Assembly: GCA_022563885.1 (NCBI GenBank)
Contig: JADFMM010000020.1
Location: 1-39,830, forward strand
Direction of reading: 5' to 3'
Source: Planctomycetota bacterium
GTDB lineage: Bacteria; Planctomycetota; Phycisphaerae; Sedimentisphaerales; Anaerobacaceae
DNA: 39,830 nt
Shown here piece by piece: positions 1-8,371 of this stretch (its first letter is position 1; each line of letters begins with the position of its first letter). Below the pieces are notes generated by a model. The model saw nothing but the letters and a program-made list of their open reading frames with translations, had not been told where the DNA came from and ran no database searches. Both the position numbers and the translations under genes were made by a program.

Positions 1-371
1 CTCGTGAAAAAATAGAAAATTAGAGGTTAAAGAAGTGCGGAATGTGGGTGAGAAGATAACGATATTCGTGCTTTTTTGACAAATCAACACCGAGGGAACG
101 GCAAGAAATAGCTTGGACTTTTGAATGCCCAATTGCACCCCATCTTTGATCGCTTCTCAATCGCAAAATCCGCGACGTAGGACAGCTGCGCCTGTGGTTT
201 CGCTCAATCGGGCGCGACCCAATGTGGGCCCACTTGAACGCCAAATTGTCCAACTTATTTCTCGCCGATCCCTAATGGTAGATGCAAAACGTGTACAGAG
301 AATTGATTGGGGGAAAGGTTTCTCTCGCAAAGTAACGTGTAGTATTTCTTGAGTTATCTAGCTGACTGCAA
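1..371. other. Gene-free left margin
   Basis: I see no convincing gene here; short open frames on both strands have no family signature and no good ribosome site. The only clear structure is the MITE-like element at 93-273. Downstream of that the bases carry no recognisable repeat or terminator up to the end of the START-domain gene at 372. Confidence 0.6.
93..273. mobile_element. MITE-like element A (181 bp)
   Basis: The ends are imperfect terminal inverted repeats of about 26 bp: AGGGAACGGCAAGAAATA... at the left pairs with the complement AGGGATCGGCGAGAAATA... at the right, with about 22 of 26 positions matching. Bases 141-226 match, in reverse complement, the core of the element at 7976-8155; the block GGTTTCGCTCAATCGGGCGC is identical. 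The core begins about 48 bases from the end in both elements, which supports one family with diverged ends. It encodes nothing visible, so it would be moved by a transposase elsewhere. No clear target-site duplication is seen at this copy. Confidence 0.6.
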
Positions 372-1037
372 TCACGCCTCCGGTTCTATAACAAACTCCA
401 GCGTCGCTTTCTGGTATTTCTCCCTCTTGACTACTTTCTGCAGTCTTAGCAAGGTCTCATAAGGCTGCGACACGAGCGATGCGTTGACCAGCCACACGGG
501 GATGGCGCCACCAGGATCGCTGAGGTTTTGGTAAACGATTTCTATGTTCCCATCTTTTTTGGGCGTGAATTGCCAAACCCCTTGGATCCGCTTGACTCGG
601 GTGATATTTTTCTTCTCCTTGATGTGGTCTGGTTTGCCGGTCTGCTTGATGGTGACCACCAATGTGTCCCGATCTTGGGAGATGAGATTATGGACGATTG
701 AATCCCGGTCTGCTACTGGCCAGGGCGCTTTGCTTAAGGAGTACGTGTAGAACTCTTTTGTACTGATCTGTTTGAGCACTGCAGTTTCGCTGCAGTTTGC
801 CACCCAATCTGGGGCTGCCGCGGCATCACTCACCAGGGCGACCAGACTCGTCAGGGAAGCCTTGATGGTGACGACGCCTTTGAACTCTTTGAAGTTTGTG
901 CCTTCGACCTTCCGGGTGTAGACCTTTATATTCTTTTCATCTTTGGCCAGTATCCACTTAGCCTCTTTTTCGTCAGTGGCGAATAATGCCGAACAGCATA
1001 CGGCCAGAAGCAAACTGGGGATCATTAATGTTCTCAT
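372..1037 (-). CDS. START-domain exported protein
   Basis: This is a 221-residue protein with a Sec signal peptide (MRTLMIPSLLLAVCCSALFA) followed by one START-like lipid-binding domain spanning roughly residues 25-210. Typical features are the EFKGVVTIKASL strand, the DAAAAPDWVANC loop, and the WPVADRDSIVHN segment, which matches the WPVxxRD signature of bacterial START proteins. START folds bind a lipid or other hydrophobic ligand in a cavity; the ligand cannot be told from sequence. The start is backed by AAGGA about 9 bases upstream and by a strong promoter at 1097-1124. It faces away from the ThuA-like gene and appears monocistronic. A periplasmic location is inferred from the leader. 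Confidence 0.8.
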   Translation of the reverse strand: MRTLMIPSLLLAVCCSALFATDEKEAKWILAKDEKNIKVYTRKVEGTNFKEFKGVVTIKASLTSLVALVSDAAAAPDWVANCSETAVLKQISTKEFYTYSLSKAPWPVADRDSIVHNLISQDRDTLVVTIKQTGKPDHIKEKKNITRVKRIQGVWQFTPKKDGNIEIVYQNLSDPGGAIPVWLVNASLVSQPYETLLRLQKVVKREKYQKATLEFVIEPEA

Positions 1038-1096
1038 AAGATGAGTCCTTTTTTTGCTGATAGGGACAGAACAATTGATTTTTATCGACAGGCGTG

Positions 1097-1124
1097 ATTA
1101 TACCAACGAAGCCTTCCGGGTCAA
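1097..1124 (-). promoter_or_regulatory. Sigma70-type promoter of the START gene
   Basis: Read on the minus strand, TTGACC and TATAAT are separated by 16 bases. The -10 box is perfect and the -35 box matches 5 of 6. It lies about 60 bases upstream of the START-domain start codon and points at it. Confidence 0.7.
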
Positions 1125-1593
1125 ATTTTGAAATGGTCGCTAACCCAACTTTCACAGTTGGATTAGGAGTCATTCAGTCGCGTACAGACGCCGGACAATC
1201 AACCTTCAAGGCTACGAAAACCCTCTGGCACCGTTTCGACCGTCATGACTTCCTTGTAGACGAGGACACTCTGGTCCTCACACAGATCAAAGCCGCGGAA
1301 GACGAAACAAGAGAGACTCACCGCGAGGTGACTAGATTTCACCATACAACAGGACAGAGGCGTTGTCTGGTGGTGGGTCCAAAGGTTGCAGCGCCTGACA
1401 ATCCTGGAATCAGATGGGAAAGTCATATCAAGCTGGCTGAGCTAATCAAAAACGATGTGACCCTGCTCAACATTTGTGGTAGCCTCGATACCTACGGCCC
1501 TTGGCGGGCAGACGACCGTCATTGTCTAGGAAGGTGTGAGATATGATCCACTCGCACGCAAAGATCCAAACCGGTTGTGGAGTTCATGTAGCG
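1125..1593. other. Intergenic region without a recognisable gene
   Basis: Two overlapping open frames exist here: plus 1094-1546 and minus 1199-1426. Neither has a family motif or a good ribosome site. The minus frame ends in a plausible protein-like tail (LVYKEVMTVETVPEGF) and could be a decayed gene, but I cannot assign it. A short hairpin CCAACT...AGTTGG lies at 1143-1159. Confidence 0.4.
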
Positions 1594-2466
1594 ATGAGTA
1601 AACAGGTACCAACAATCATGGCCATCGGTTTCTTGATCCTGCTTGGCGGTGTCGCCGTGGCGGACGACAAGAAGCCCCATGCCGTGCTCGTGGTGGGAAC
1701 GTTGCACTACTCGCCGGAGCTTACCATGCCGGTCTTCGCTCGGGAGTTGGAGCGCTTTGGCTTTCGCACCACCGTTGTCATGGGCGCAGGTAATCCCGAG
1801 AAGAAGACCGAGAATGTTTTGCCCGGAATTGAGGTCCTGAAGGAAGCGGACGTAGCGATCTTTTTCATGCGATTCCTGCAACTGCCGGATCATGAGTGGC
1901 AACCCATTGAGGATTACCTCAAGAGCGGCAAGCCGGTGATCGGGCTGCGCACGGCCAGCCACTCGTTCAAATACGACAAAGATCATCCGCGTTTCGATTG
2001 GAATGATAATTTTGGGCGGCGGGCGCTGGGCACTCCCTACATCGTGCATCAGGGCGGGACGACCGCGATCAAGGTGGTGCCGAAACACAGGTCGCATCCC
2101 ATCATGAGCCATGTCGCCAAGACCGAATGGGTGTCGCCCGGTACGCTTTACTTGACGCGTTTGGAAGGTGGATGCATTCCACTCGTTACGGGCACTGGAC
2201 AAGGAAAGGCCCGCTTGCTCGAAAAGCGATTCGGCTCAATTCAGGTCAACGAGTCCGAAACGGATATCGTGGCCTGGGCCTGGGAAAACGAATGGGGCGG
2301 CAAGGTATTCGGAACTTCCCTCGGGCATCCCGGTGATTTTGCCGAAAGGGCTTTTACCCGCATGCTGGTGAACAGCGTGTGTTGGGCAGTGGGCAAGCCG
2401 CCGCCCGGAGCCGATGTGCAGATTTCCACCTGGCAAATAGAACGCATGGACAAGAAGAAGAAATGA
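1594..2466 (+). CDS. ThuA-like domain protein
   Basis: The product is about 290 residues with a Sec leader (MSKQVPTIMAIGFLILLGGV) and then a ThuA-like fold, a relative of class I glutamine amidotransferases. It shows the family strands LVVGTLHYSPE, VAIFFMRFLQLPD, KPVIGLRTASHSF and a C-terminal GKVFGTSLGHPGDF with MLVNSVCWAVG. ThuA proteins are linked to sugar metabolism in general; in PVC bacteria they sit in clusters of exported sugar-processing genes, and the exact reaction is unknown. I chose the ATG at 1594 because it gives a clean signal peptide with GGAG upstream; the frame is open from an ATG at 1543. It overlaps the next gene by 4 bases, so translation is probably coupled. Confidence 0.8.
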   Translation: MSKQVPTIMAIGFLILLGGVAVADDKKPHAVLVVGTLHYSPELTMPVFARELERFGFRTTVVMGAGNPEKKTENVLPGIEVLKEADVAIFFMRFLQLPDHEWQPIEDYLKSGKPVIGLRTASHSFKYDKDHPRFDWNDNFGRRALGTPYIVHQGGTTAIKVVPKHRSHPIMSHVAKTEWVSPGTLYLTRLEGGCIPLVTGTGQGKARLLEKRFGSIQVNESETDIVAWAWENEWGGKVFGTSLGHPGDFAERAFTRMLVNSVCWAVGKPPPGADVQISTWQIERMDKKKK

Positions 2467-3734
2467 TGATGAGCATTCATAAGCGCTTGTTAGCGGTTCT
2501 AGCCCTAGTCCTTGCAGTAGGTGTTGCCTCCGGCGTTGCTACGCCTGAGTCTCCTGTCCGTCCCGGCGACCGCATTGCGATTGTCGGCAACACCTTTGCC
2601 GATCAACTGCGTGTGCACGGTTATCTCGAGACGCTGCTGTTGCAGCGGACCATTCAGGGCAGGCGGGGAAAGGCCGTGTCGGTCCGTAACCTGGGCTGGG
2701 GCGGGGACATGCTGACGGCCCGCGACAGGCCTACGCATTTCCCCAGCGAGGAATCGACCCTCAGGGCGCACCAGACCGACGTTCTCATTGCCTGCTTTGG
2801 GATGGGCGAGTCGTTTGCGGGCCCAGAGGGGCTCGCGGAGTTTCGCCAGGATCTCGAAGCCTTCATTACCTCACACCGCGGCAAGAAATACAACGGCCAT
2901 TCGGAGGTGCGTCTGATCCTGGTCTCTCCGATTGCCGGTGAAGATCTCGGGAATCTGACTCCGGGGTGGAAACGGCGAAACCGGGAATTGGCGGCCTACA
3001 CCGAAGTGATGGGGGAAGTGGCGGCCGAGCATCAGATTCCCTTTGTGAATCTCTATGACGCGGCCCTGTGTCTATTGGATGACGACACGGCGCCAAGGTT
3101 CACGAGGAACGGCATCAACCCGAATTCATATGGTTATTGGGCGATGAGTCGGGCGCTGGCCGATGGCCTCGTTCCCGGGGAGGCACCATGGCGCCTTCGC
3201 ATCGACGCAAGAGCGAAGACGGCGCATGGCCGGGGCGTGAACATTTCGTCCGTGAAAAGTGACGCCGGCGGGCTGCGCTTTACGGTGGAGGAAAAGAGCT
3301 GGCCGAGTTTGGCGCCGCCCACCAAAGGAAAGGTCCATGACCATCTCGCCAGGAATCGCGACACCCTGGTCGTGGAGAGGCTCGCGCCCGGCGACTATCT
3401 ACTCACGGTTGACGGAGAACCGGTGGTTGCGGCGACTCACAGGAAGTGGGCGGAAGGGGTCGCGATTGATGCCTCGCCCGTGCATAAGAGCGCGGAGGCC
3501 TATCGCCGGGACGTGAACGACAAAAACCTCCAGTTCACTTACAGTTGGAAGGCGCTCAACCAGGTGCACATCGTGGGTGAGCGGAAGAAATCACGCAGTG
3601 GTCAGGCCTTGCCCAACGAGGTGATTGAGTTTTACCGGCTGGCCAAGCGGAAGGACGAAGCCCTGCGGGCCGGCATCCGCCTTCAGACCCGTGAGTGGCG
3701 TTTGACTCGAACTCCGGATCCGTTCACGGAGTAA
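2463..3734 (+). CDS. SGNH-hydrolase-like protein, catalytic blocks degenerate
   Basis: The product is about 423 residues, with a Sec leader (SIHKRLLAVLALVLAVGV) after three successive ATG codons at 2463, 2466 and 2469; the ATGA overlap with the ThuA-like gene implies coupling. Residues about 35-245 follow the SGNH/GDSL order: block I IAIVGNTFADQL, block II NLGWGGDML, block III ACFGMGESFAG, block V RNGINPNSYGYW. In active enzymes block I is GDS and block V is DxxH. Here the serine is replaced (GNT) and the DxxH aspartate and histidine read as N and N. The C-terminal third (about residues 260-423) is a beta-rich tail of unknown role. ThuA, SGNH and the large haem-binding protein form a recurrent planctomycete neighbourhood, so this may be a binding rather than a catalytic member. 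Confidence 0.75.
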   Translation: MMMSIHKRLLAVLALVLAVGVASGVATPESPVRPGDRIAIVGNTFADQLRVHGYLETLLLQRTIQGRRGKAVSVRNLGWGGDMLTARDRPTHFPSEESTLRAHQTDVLIACFGMGESFAGPEGLAEFRQDLEAFITSHRGKKYNGHSEVRLILVSPIAGEDLGNLTPGWKRRNRELAAYTEVMGEVAAEHQIPFVNLYDAALCLLDDDTAPRFTRNGINPNSYGYWAMSRALADGLVPGEAPWRLRIDARAKTAHGRGVNISSVKSDAGGLRFTVEEKSWPSLAPPTKGKVHDHLARNRDTLVVERLAPGDYLLTVDGEPVVAATHRKWAEGVAIDASPVHKSAEAYRRDVNDKNLQFTYSWKALNQVHIVGERKKSRSGQALPNEVIEFYRLAKRKDEALRAGIRLQTREWRLTRTPDPFTE

Positions 3735-3754
3735 GGGATTGACAAGTGACGACA

Positions 3755-3855
3755 ACCGTGTTTTTGAACCGCAGAATATCGAATGAGGAACCGCAGAATG
3801 TCGAAGGACGGTTAACTTCATCATTGGACATTCCTTGTTGGATATTCTGCGCTTC
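3755..3855. repeat. Heptamer-like repeat with inverted arms
   Basis: The spacer before the large exported gene holds near-repeats built from units such as GAATATC, GAATGAG, GAACCGC and GAATGTC. CGCAGAATATC at 3770-3780 is the exact complement of GATATTCTGCG at 3841-3851, with further partial pairing inward, so the RNA can fold into a hairpin. The style matches the heptanucleotide repeats further right in the window. Confidence 0.5.
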
Positions 3856-3913
3856 GTTTTTGCTCAAAATGATCGGTGAACGGATAGCGAGATCCTAACT
3901 GTAAAGAGTCCAT

Positions 3914-6900
3914 ATGAAACGAACGATTCTCTTCTTTAGCTTGATACTGATGACCTGCGCTAGTGCGTTTGCGCAGGATGCGAGCGGTATCAGGAGCGCC
4001 AATCTCAAGGATGCCGATCTGAGCCTGATGACGAATCACGACCCGGCCGTGGAACAGGCCAACTTCACGTTATTGCCGGGCTACGAAGTGAACCTGTTCG
4101 CTGCGGAGCCGATGTTGGCAAATCCGGTCCATATGGTGTGGGACTCGCGCGGCCGTCTATGGGTCGCCTGTTCTTGGGCCTATCCGCAACTCAGACCGGG
4201 CGAGGTGGCGAACGACAAGATCATCATCCTGGAAGACACCAACGGGGATGGGCGGGCCGACAAGTCGATCGTCTTCGCTACGGGACTTTACATGCCGACC
4301 GGCCTTGAACTCGCCAATGGCGGTTGCTATGTGGCGCAGACCCCCGATGTTTTTTTTCTGAAGGACACCGATGGCGACGACGTCGCCGATGTGAAAGAGT
4401 TGGCGTTGACCGGATTCGGAATCGCGGACAGCCACCACTCTATCAGCGCCTGGCGTCGCGGACCGGGGGGATGGCTCTATTTTCAGGAGGGTATCTTTCT
4501 GCACACCCAGGTTGAAACGCAGTACGGAACGGTCCGGAACTACAATGGTGGCGTTTACCAATTCAATCCGCGTACGCAGGCGCTGCGCATCTTCGCCAAG
4601 ATTGGCGTGGGCAATCCCTGGGGTCACGTCTTCGATCGCTGGGGGCAGTCGTTTTTTGTCGATAATCCGCGTATCAGTTACCTCTCTCCCTCGACCGGAA
4701 ACAGCGGCGAGAAAGTTCGGCTGGCGCTGTTGATCAAGACAGAGAAGCAGTGCGGCGGCGACCTGGCCTCCGGAACACACCTGCCGGAGGATATTCGCGG
4801 CCAGCTCCTGACCTGCCGTTTTAAAAGCCGCACCGTCATTCGCTATGAGCTCATGGAGGACGGGGCGGGCTTTAGCGCCAACGTTCTGCCGCCGCTCATC
4901 TCCTCGAGGCACCCGAACTTCCGTCCGGTGGACTGCAAGATCGGGCCGGACGGCGCCGTCTATGTGGCGGATTGGTACAACTCGATCATCAACCATGCCG
5001 GACACAACTTCCGCGACCCGCGACGCGATCATGAGCATGGCCGCGTGTGGCGGATTACGGCGAAGAATCGGCCGCTCGTGCAAAGGCCTCAGTTGGTCGG
5101 CGCGCCGATCCCGGATCTGTTGGATTGGTTAAAGAGTCCGGAAACCTGGATCCGGCACCAGGCGCGGCTCGAGTTGAGTGAGCGGGACCACGATGAGGTT
5201 TCGAAGGCGGTGGATGTGTGGGTCGAGCATCTGGACCCCGACGAAGCGGACTACGATCATCATCTCGTGGAGGCGATGTGGACCTGCCAGAATGTGGAAC
5301 GGCCCAGCGAAGGAATTCTCAAGCGGGTCTTGGCGGCGGAGGACGGCCATGCCCGCGCCGCCGGGGCGCGAGTCATTCGCTATTGGCATGGCCGACTCTC
5401 CGATCCGGTGGCGATGATCGCAAAGGCGGCCGGTGATCCCTTTCCGCGTGTGCGTATGGAAGCGATTCTTTCCGCCGGGTTCATCCCTCGGGCCGAGGCT
5501 TTCCCGGCGGCGCTGACGGCGCTCGATGCCAAACGCGACCGATTTATCGACATCGTCCTCCCGCAGACGGTGAAGGCTCTGGAGCCCTATTGGCGGCCGG
5601 CTCTGGAAGCGGGTAAGCTGGAGTTCGCAAGGCCGGCCCACCGAGAGTTCGCCGAGCGCGAGGTAGGGATGGGGTTCGAGCGGCGGCTCGTTGCCTTTCT
5701 GAGGAAGAAGACACACGGCCCCGGCGAGATTGCCGACATCAAGGCACAGTTGGTGGCTACCGGGAACGCGAAACAGGTGCGCCTGGTGCTGGGGGCGCTG
5801 GCAAAGCGGGATGCTCACGCATCGCGCGAATTCACGGTGGCATTGTTCGATGCCCTGCAGCAGGTGGGACGAAGAGGTGAATGGTCTTTAGGCCGAAAGA
5901 GCGCTACCCTGCTGCAGCACCTAGCGCATCAAGACGATGCGATTGCCGCCGGCGCCGCGGCGAATCTGGGCATTTGGAAAGTTCAAGAGGCGGGCCCGGA
6001 TTTGGTGGCGCTTCTCCATGACCACGATAGAGCTGTTGAAGTCCGCCAAACTGCGGCGGTGGCGCTGGGGGACTTGGGTCGGCCGGAGTTTGTGAAGGAG
6101 TTGATAGAACTCGCTGCGAGCGGCGACCTCGCAAGCCGCTACATTGCGCTACATGGCCTGGTAAAAGCCGACTTGGAGGAAGCGGCATCAACGGCGGCGG
6201 CATTGCTAAGCGAAGATCCCGGAACGGCGGACCCGGTGGCCTTGGTGACGGTGTTCGTGCAGCGAGAGAAGGGGGCCGGTTATCTATCAAATGCGCTCGT
6301 GTGGACAACGCCACATCCAGCCGTTCTAGACCGCGTGGCTGATTATCACCGGCGAACCGGCCAGCTTCCATCTTCTCTGGCAAAAATATTCCAAAGCGGC
6401 GGGGCGATGTCCTTGAGTGCCGCCCTGATCAAAGAGAAGCGGCAGGATCTCACTGTCGCCGTGGAGAACCTCGGCGACCCGGCGCGGGGCGAGGTGATTT
6501 TCCGTCGTCAGAATTTGGCCTGCGCCATCTGCCACGGAATTGGCCCCGTGGGACCTGCGATCGGCCCGAATCTCGTCGCGGTGGGCGCCGCGGCGTCCAC
6601 GGAGAACGTGGTGGAAGCAATTCTGGAGCCGAACAGGTCCATCGCCGAACACTATGAGAACATGATGATCACCACGCGTGACGGCACAGTCCACATCGGG
6701 GTGATCACCTTCAAGAGCGAAAAGGAGATCGTGATCCGGGATTCGACCGAGGCCGGAAACGACATCCGGATTCCCACCGGCGCGATCAAGAGGATGAGGT
6801 CCATGCCGTCCCTCATGCCGGCCCGTCTGGCGGACCAACTGCAAGACCGGCAGGAGTTTCTTGATCTCGCCAGGTTTTTGTCGCTGCTGGGCCGTCCGGG

Positions 6901-7312
6901 CCCGTATGCGAATGACGAAAGCCCGGTCATCCGAAAGTGGCGCATTGTTACGGCGGAACGATCAAACCCGGTTCCCGGGGAGGAGGCATTCTGGATGCCC
7001 GCTTACAGCCTCGTCAATGGCAAGTTGCCGCTTTCCGAGCTAGCCGACGGGGCAGTGGTCTTTGCGCGTGGTTTCGTCACGGTCCAGGCCGCGGGTGCGG
7101 TGAAGTTGCTGCTGAACGATACCAGGGGCCTGCGGCTTTGGGTCGACGGGCGGGAGGTTTCGGATTTGGCCGCGCCGATTGAACTGAGGCACGGCCGAAG
7201 GACATTCACCTTTTCGGTAGACCGTTCCCAGCGCGGAAAGACCGGCCTGCGGGTCGAACTCGCGCGAGCCCCCGGCTCACCGGCCAAGTTTAGACCGGAG
7301 GGCGGGATTTGA
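3914..7312 (+). CDS. PVC-type exported dehydrogenase-like, HEAT-repeat, haem-binding protein
   Basis: This 1132-residue protein has a Sec leader (MKRTILFFSLILMTCASAFA). Residues about 50-400 form the PVC-type membrane-bound dehydrogenase domain, a beta-propeller, with YEVNLFAAEPMLANP, VWDSRGRLWVACSW, DTNGDGRADKS and IGPDGAVYVADWYNSI. Residues about 400-830 are helical HEAT-like repeats (SPETWIRHQARLELSERD, AVEVRQTAAVALGDLG). A c-type haem site CAICH lies at residues 870-874, inside the usual ARGEVIFRR...GPNL frame of this family. A C-terminal domain of about 180 residues ends the protein. Such proteins are taken to be periplasmic redox or sugar-oxidising enzymes, but substrates are unproven. 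AAAGAG precedes the ATG. It is the largest member of the ThuA/SGNH cluster. Confidence 0.88.
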   Translation: MKRTILFFSLILMTCASAFAQDASGIRSANLKDADLSLMTNHDPAVEQANFTLLPGYEVNLFAAEPMLANPVHMVWDSRGRLWVACSWAYPQLRPGEVANDKIIILEDTNGDGRADKSIVFATGLYMPTGLELANGGCYVAQTPDVFFLKDTDGDDVADVKELALTGFGIADSHHSISAWRRGPGGWLYFQEGIFLHTQVETQYGTVRNYNGGVYQFNPRTQALRIFAKIGVGNPWGHVFDRWGQSFFVDNPRISYLSPSTGNSGEKVRLALLIKTEKQCGGDLASGTHLPEDIRGQLLTCRFKSRTVIRYELMEDGAGFSANVLPPLISSRHPNFRPVDCKIGPDGAVYVADWYNSIINHAGHNFRDPRRDHEHGRVWRITAKNRPLVQRPQLVGAPIPDLLDWLKSPETWIRHQARLELSERDHDEVSKAVDVWVEHLDPDEADYDHHLVEAMWTCQNVERPSEGILKRVLAAEDGHARAAGARVIRYWHGRLSDPVAMIAKAAGDPFPRVRMEAILSAGFIPRAEAFPAALTALDAKRDRFIDIVLPQTVKALEPYWRPALEAGKLEFARPAHREFAEREVGMGFERRLVAFLRKKTHGPGEIADIKAQLVATGNAKQVRLVLGALAKRDAHASREFTVALFDALQQVGRRGEWSLGRKSATLLQHLAHQDDAIAAGAAANLGIWKVQEAGPDLVALLHDHDRAVEVRQTAAVALGDLGRPEFVKELIELAASGDLASRYIALHGLVKADLEEAASTAAALLSEDPGTADPVALVTVFVQREKGAGYLSNALVWTTPHPAVLDRVADYHRRTGQLPSSLAKIFQSGGAMSLSAALIKEKRQDLTVAVENLGDPARGEVIFRRQNLACAICHGIGPVGPAIGPNLVAVGAAASTENVVEAILEPNRSIAEHYENMMITTRDGTVHIGVITFKSEKEIVIRDSTEAGNDIRIPTGAIKRMRSMPSLMPARLADQLQDRQEFLDLARFLSLLGRPGPYANDESPVIRKWRIVTAERSNPVPGEEAFWMPAYSLVNGKLPLSELADGAVVFARGFVTVQAAGAVKLLLNDTRGLRLWVDGREVSDLAAPIELRHGRRTFTFSVDRSQRGKTGLRVELARAPGSPAKFRPEGGI

Positions 7313-7378
7313 AGACAGTGATTGCATGACAAAGATGTCGCTAATAAACGCCACGGAAACCCCAAAGGAGAAAGACCC

Positions 7379-7927
7379 ATGAAAACACGAGTTGCTCTAA
7401 TTACGCTGTTCGCCATCCTCTTTTCGTCCCTTGCATTCTCCGATCATCACCTCAAGGGAGAACGTGAATTCACCAAACCAACCATTGATATTGGATGTGT
7501 GGTCAGTGATATCGACGCCTCGGTCAAATTCTACACCGAGGCCATTGGCTTCAAAGCCACGGGAGGGTTCAAAGTCTCGCCGGGAATGGCATCCGATGCC
7601 GGACTCACCGACAACAAGGCCCTTGACGTCATGGTGTTGACGCTCGGCGAAGGCGACGGTGCCACCTCATTGAAGCTGATGCAGGTGCAGGGGCGCAGCA
7701 AAAAGCTCAAGAACGACTACATCGATACGACGCTTGGGTTTAGCTACATCACAATTTTTGTGACGAGCACCGATGCTGCTATGGCGCGTCTCAAAAAGGC
7801 TGGCGTAAAGCCGATCGCCAAGGGCCCAGTCACTCTGCCCGCCGACCTCGATTCTTCGATGGCGTTGACCATCGTGCGCGATCCGGACGGGAACCTTGTC
7901 GAATTGCTTGGACCGAAGCCCCAGTAG
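7379..7927 (+). CDS. Exported VOC (glyoxalase-fold) protein
   Basis: The product is 182 residues with a Sec leader (MKTRVALITLFAILFSSLAF) then a single vicinal-oxygen-chelate module at about residues 35-180. It shows IGCVVSDIDASVKFYTEAIG at the start, a central FSYITIFVTSTDAAMARL, and the terminal VRDPDGNLVELLGP typical of VOC proteins. VOC enzymes use a divalent metal for isomerase, dioxygenase or lyase chemistry; the last motif supplies the common metal-binding glutamate. An exported version is unusual among VOC proteins but fits this exported cluster. The ATG at 7379 follows AAAGGAGAAA and is preferred over an upstream ATG at 7322. Confidence 0.8.
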   Translation: MKTRVALITLFAILFSSLAFSDHHLKGEREFTKPTIDIGCVVSDIDASVKFYTEAIGFKATGGFKVSPGMASDAGLTDNKALDVMVLTLGEGDGATSLKLMQVQGRSKKLKNDYIDTTLGFSYITIFVTSTDAAMARLKKAGVKPIAKGPVTLPADLDSSMALTIVRDPDGNLVELLGPKPQ

Positions 7928-7975
7928 TAAGGCCTGGTATGAAAGTTCGCCTTATTCTCCCAGTCGTTCTGGTTA

Positions 7976-8155
7976 GGACCCGCGCATAATTAAATGAGTC
8001 ATTTATCGCTCAGATTTGCGTCAGATTCAGTCGCGCCCGATTGAGCGAAACCAGAGTTGTAGTTGGCCTACTGCGGAGGATTTCGCGACTGAGAAGCGGC
8101 TGAAGATGACGCGAAGATGAGATGAGAAATGGTTCATTTAATTATGCGAGGTTCC
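7976..8155. mobile_element. MITE-like element B (180 bp)
   Basis: The terminal inverted repeats are GGACCCGCGCATAATTAAAT on the left and, as complement, GGAACCTCGCATAATTAAAT on the right. They match at 20 of the first 22 bases and continue imperfectly for about 10 more. TTA (or TTAG) borders both ends (7973-7975 and 8156-8158) and is a candidate target duplication. The interior, in reverse complement, matches bases 141-226 of element A. No coding capacity is seen. The remaining spacer up to the next gene (8156-8371) holds no recognisable gene, only a short basic open frame without a family signature. Confidence 0.75.
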
Positions 8156-8371
8156 TTAGCCTGATTGGATGCGCCGCTGCACCATGATGGCAGAGCTATG
8201 CGGCATGGACATCCCGATAAATCCACCGAGAGGCAGAGAGCAGAACAAGCGTCTCCGTGGCGGTGCTAATCGCCGTTTCGCAGCCCCAGTTTTCCCTTGA
8301 ATACCCCGGATGAATAAGGGATGATGAGGGTCATGTTGTCACGCCCCCCAACCGAGACCGAAAAGGGAACA

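Noticed and set aside
4157-5083. Minus-strand open frame of about 308 codons inside the haem-binding HEAT gene
   Set aside because: It mirrors the codon pattern of the plus-strand gene, whose domain motifs are clear; no independent signature.
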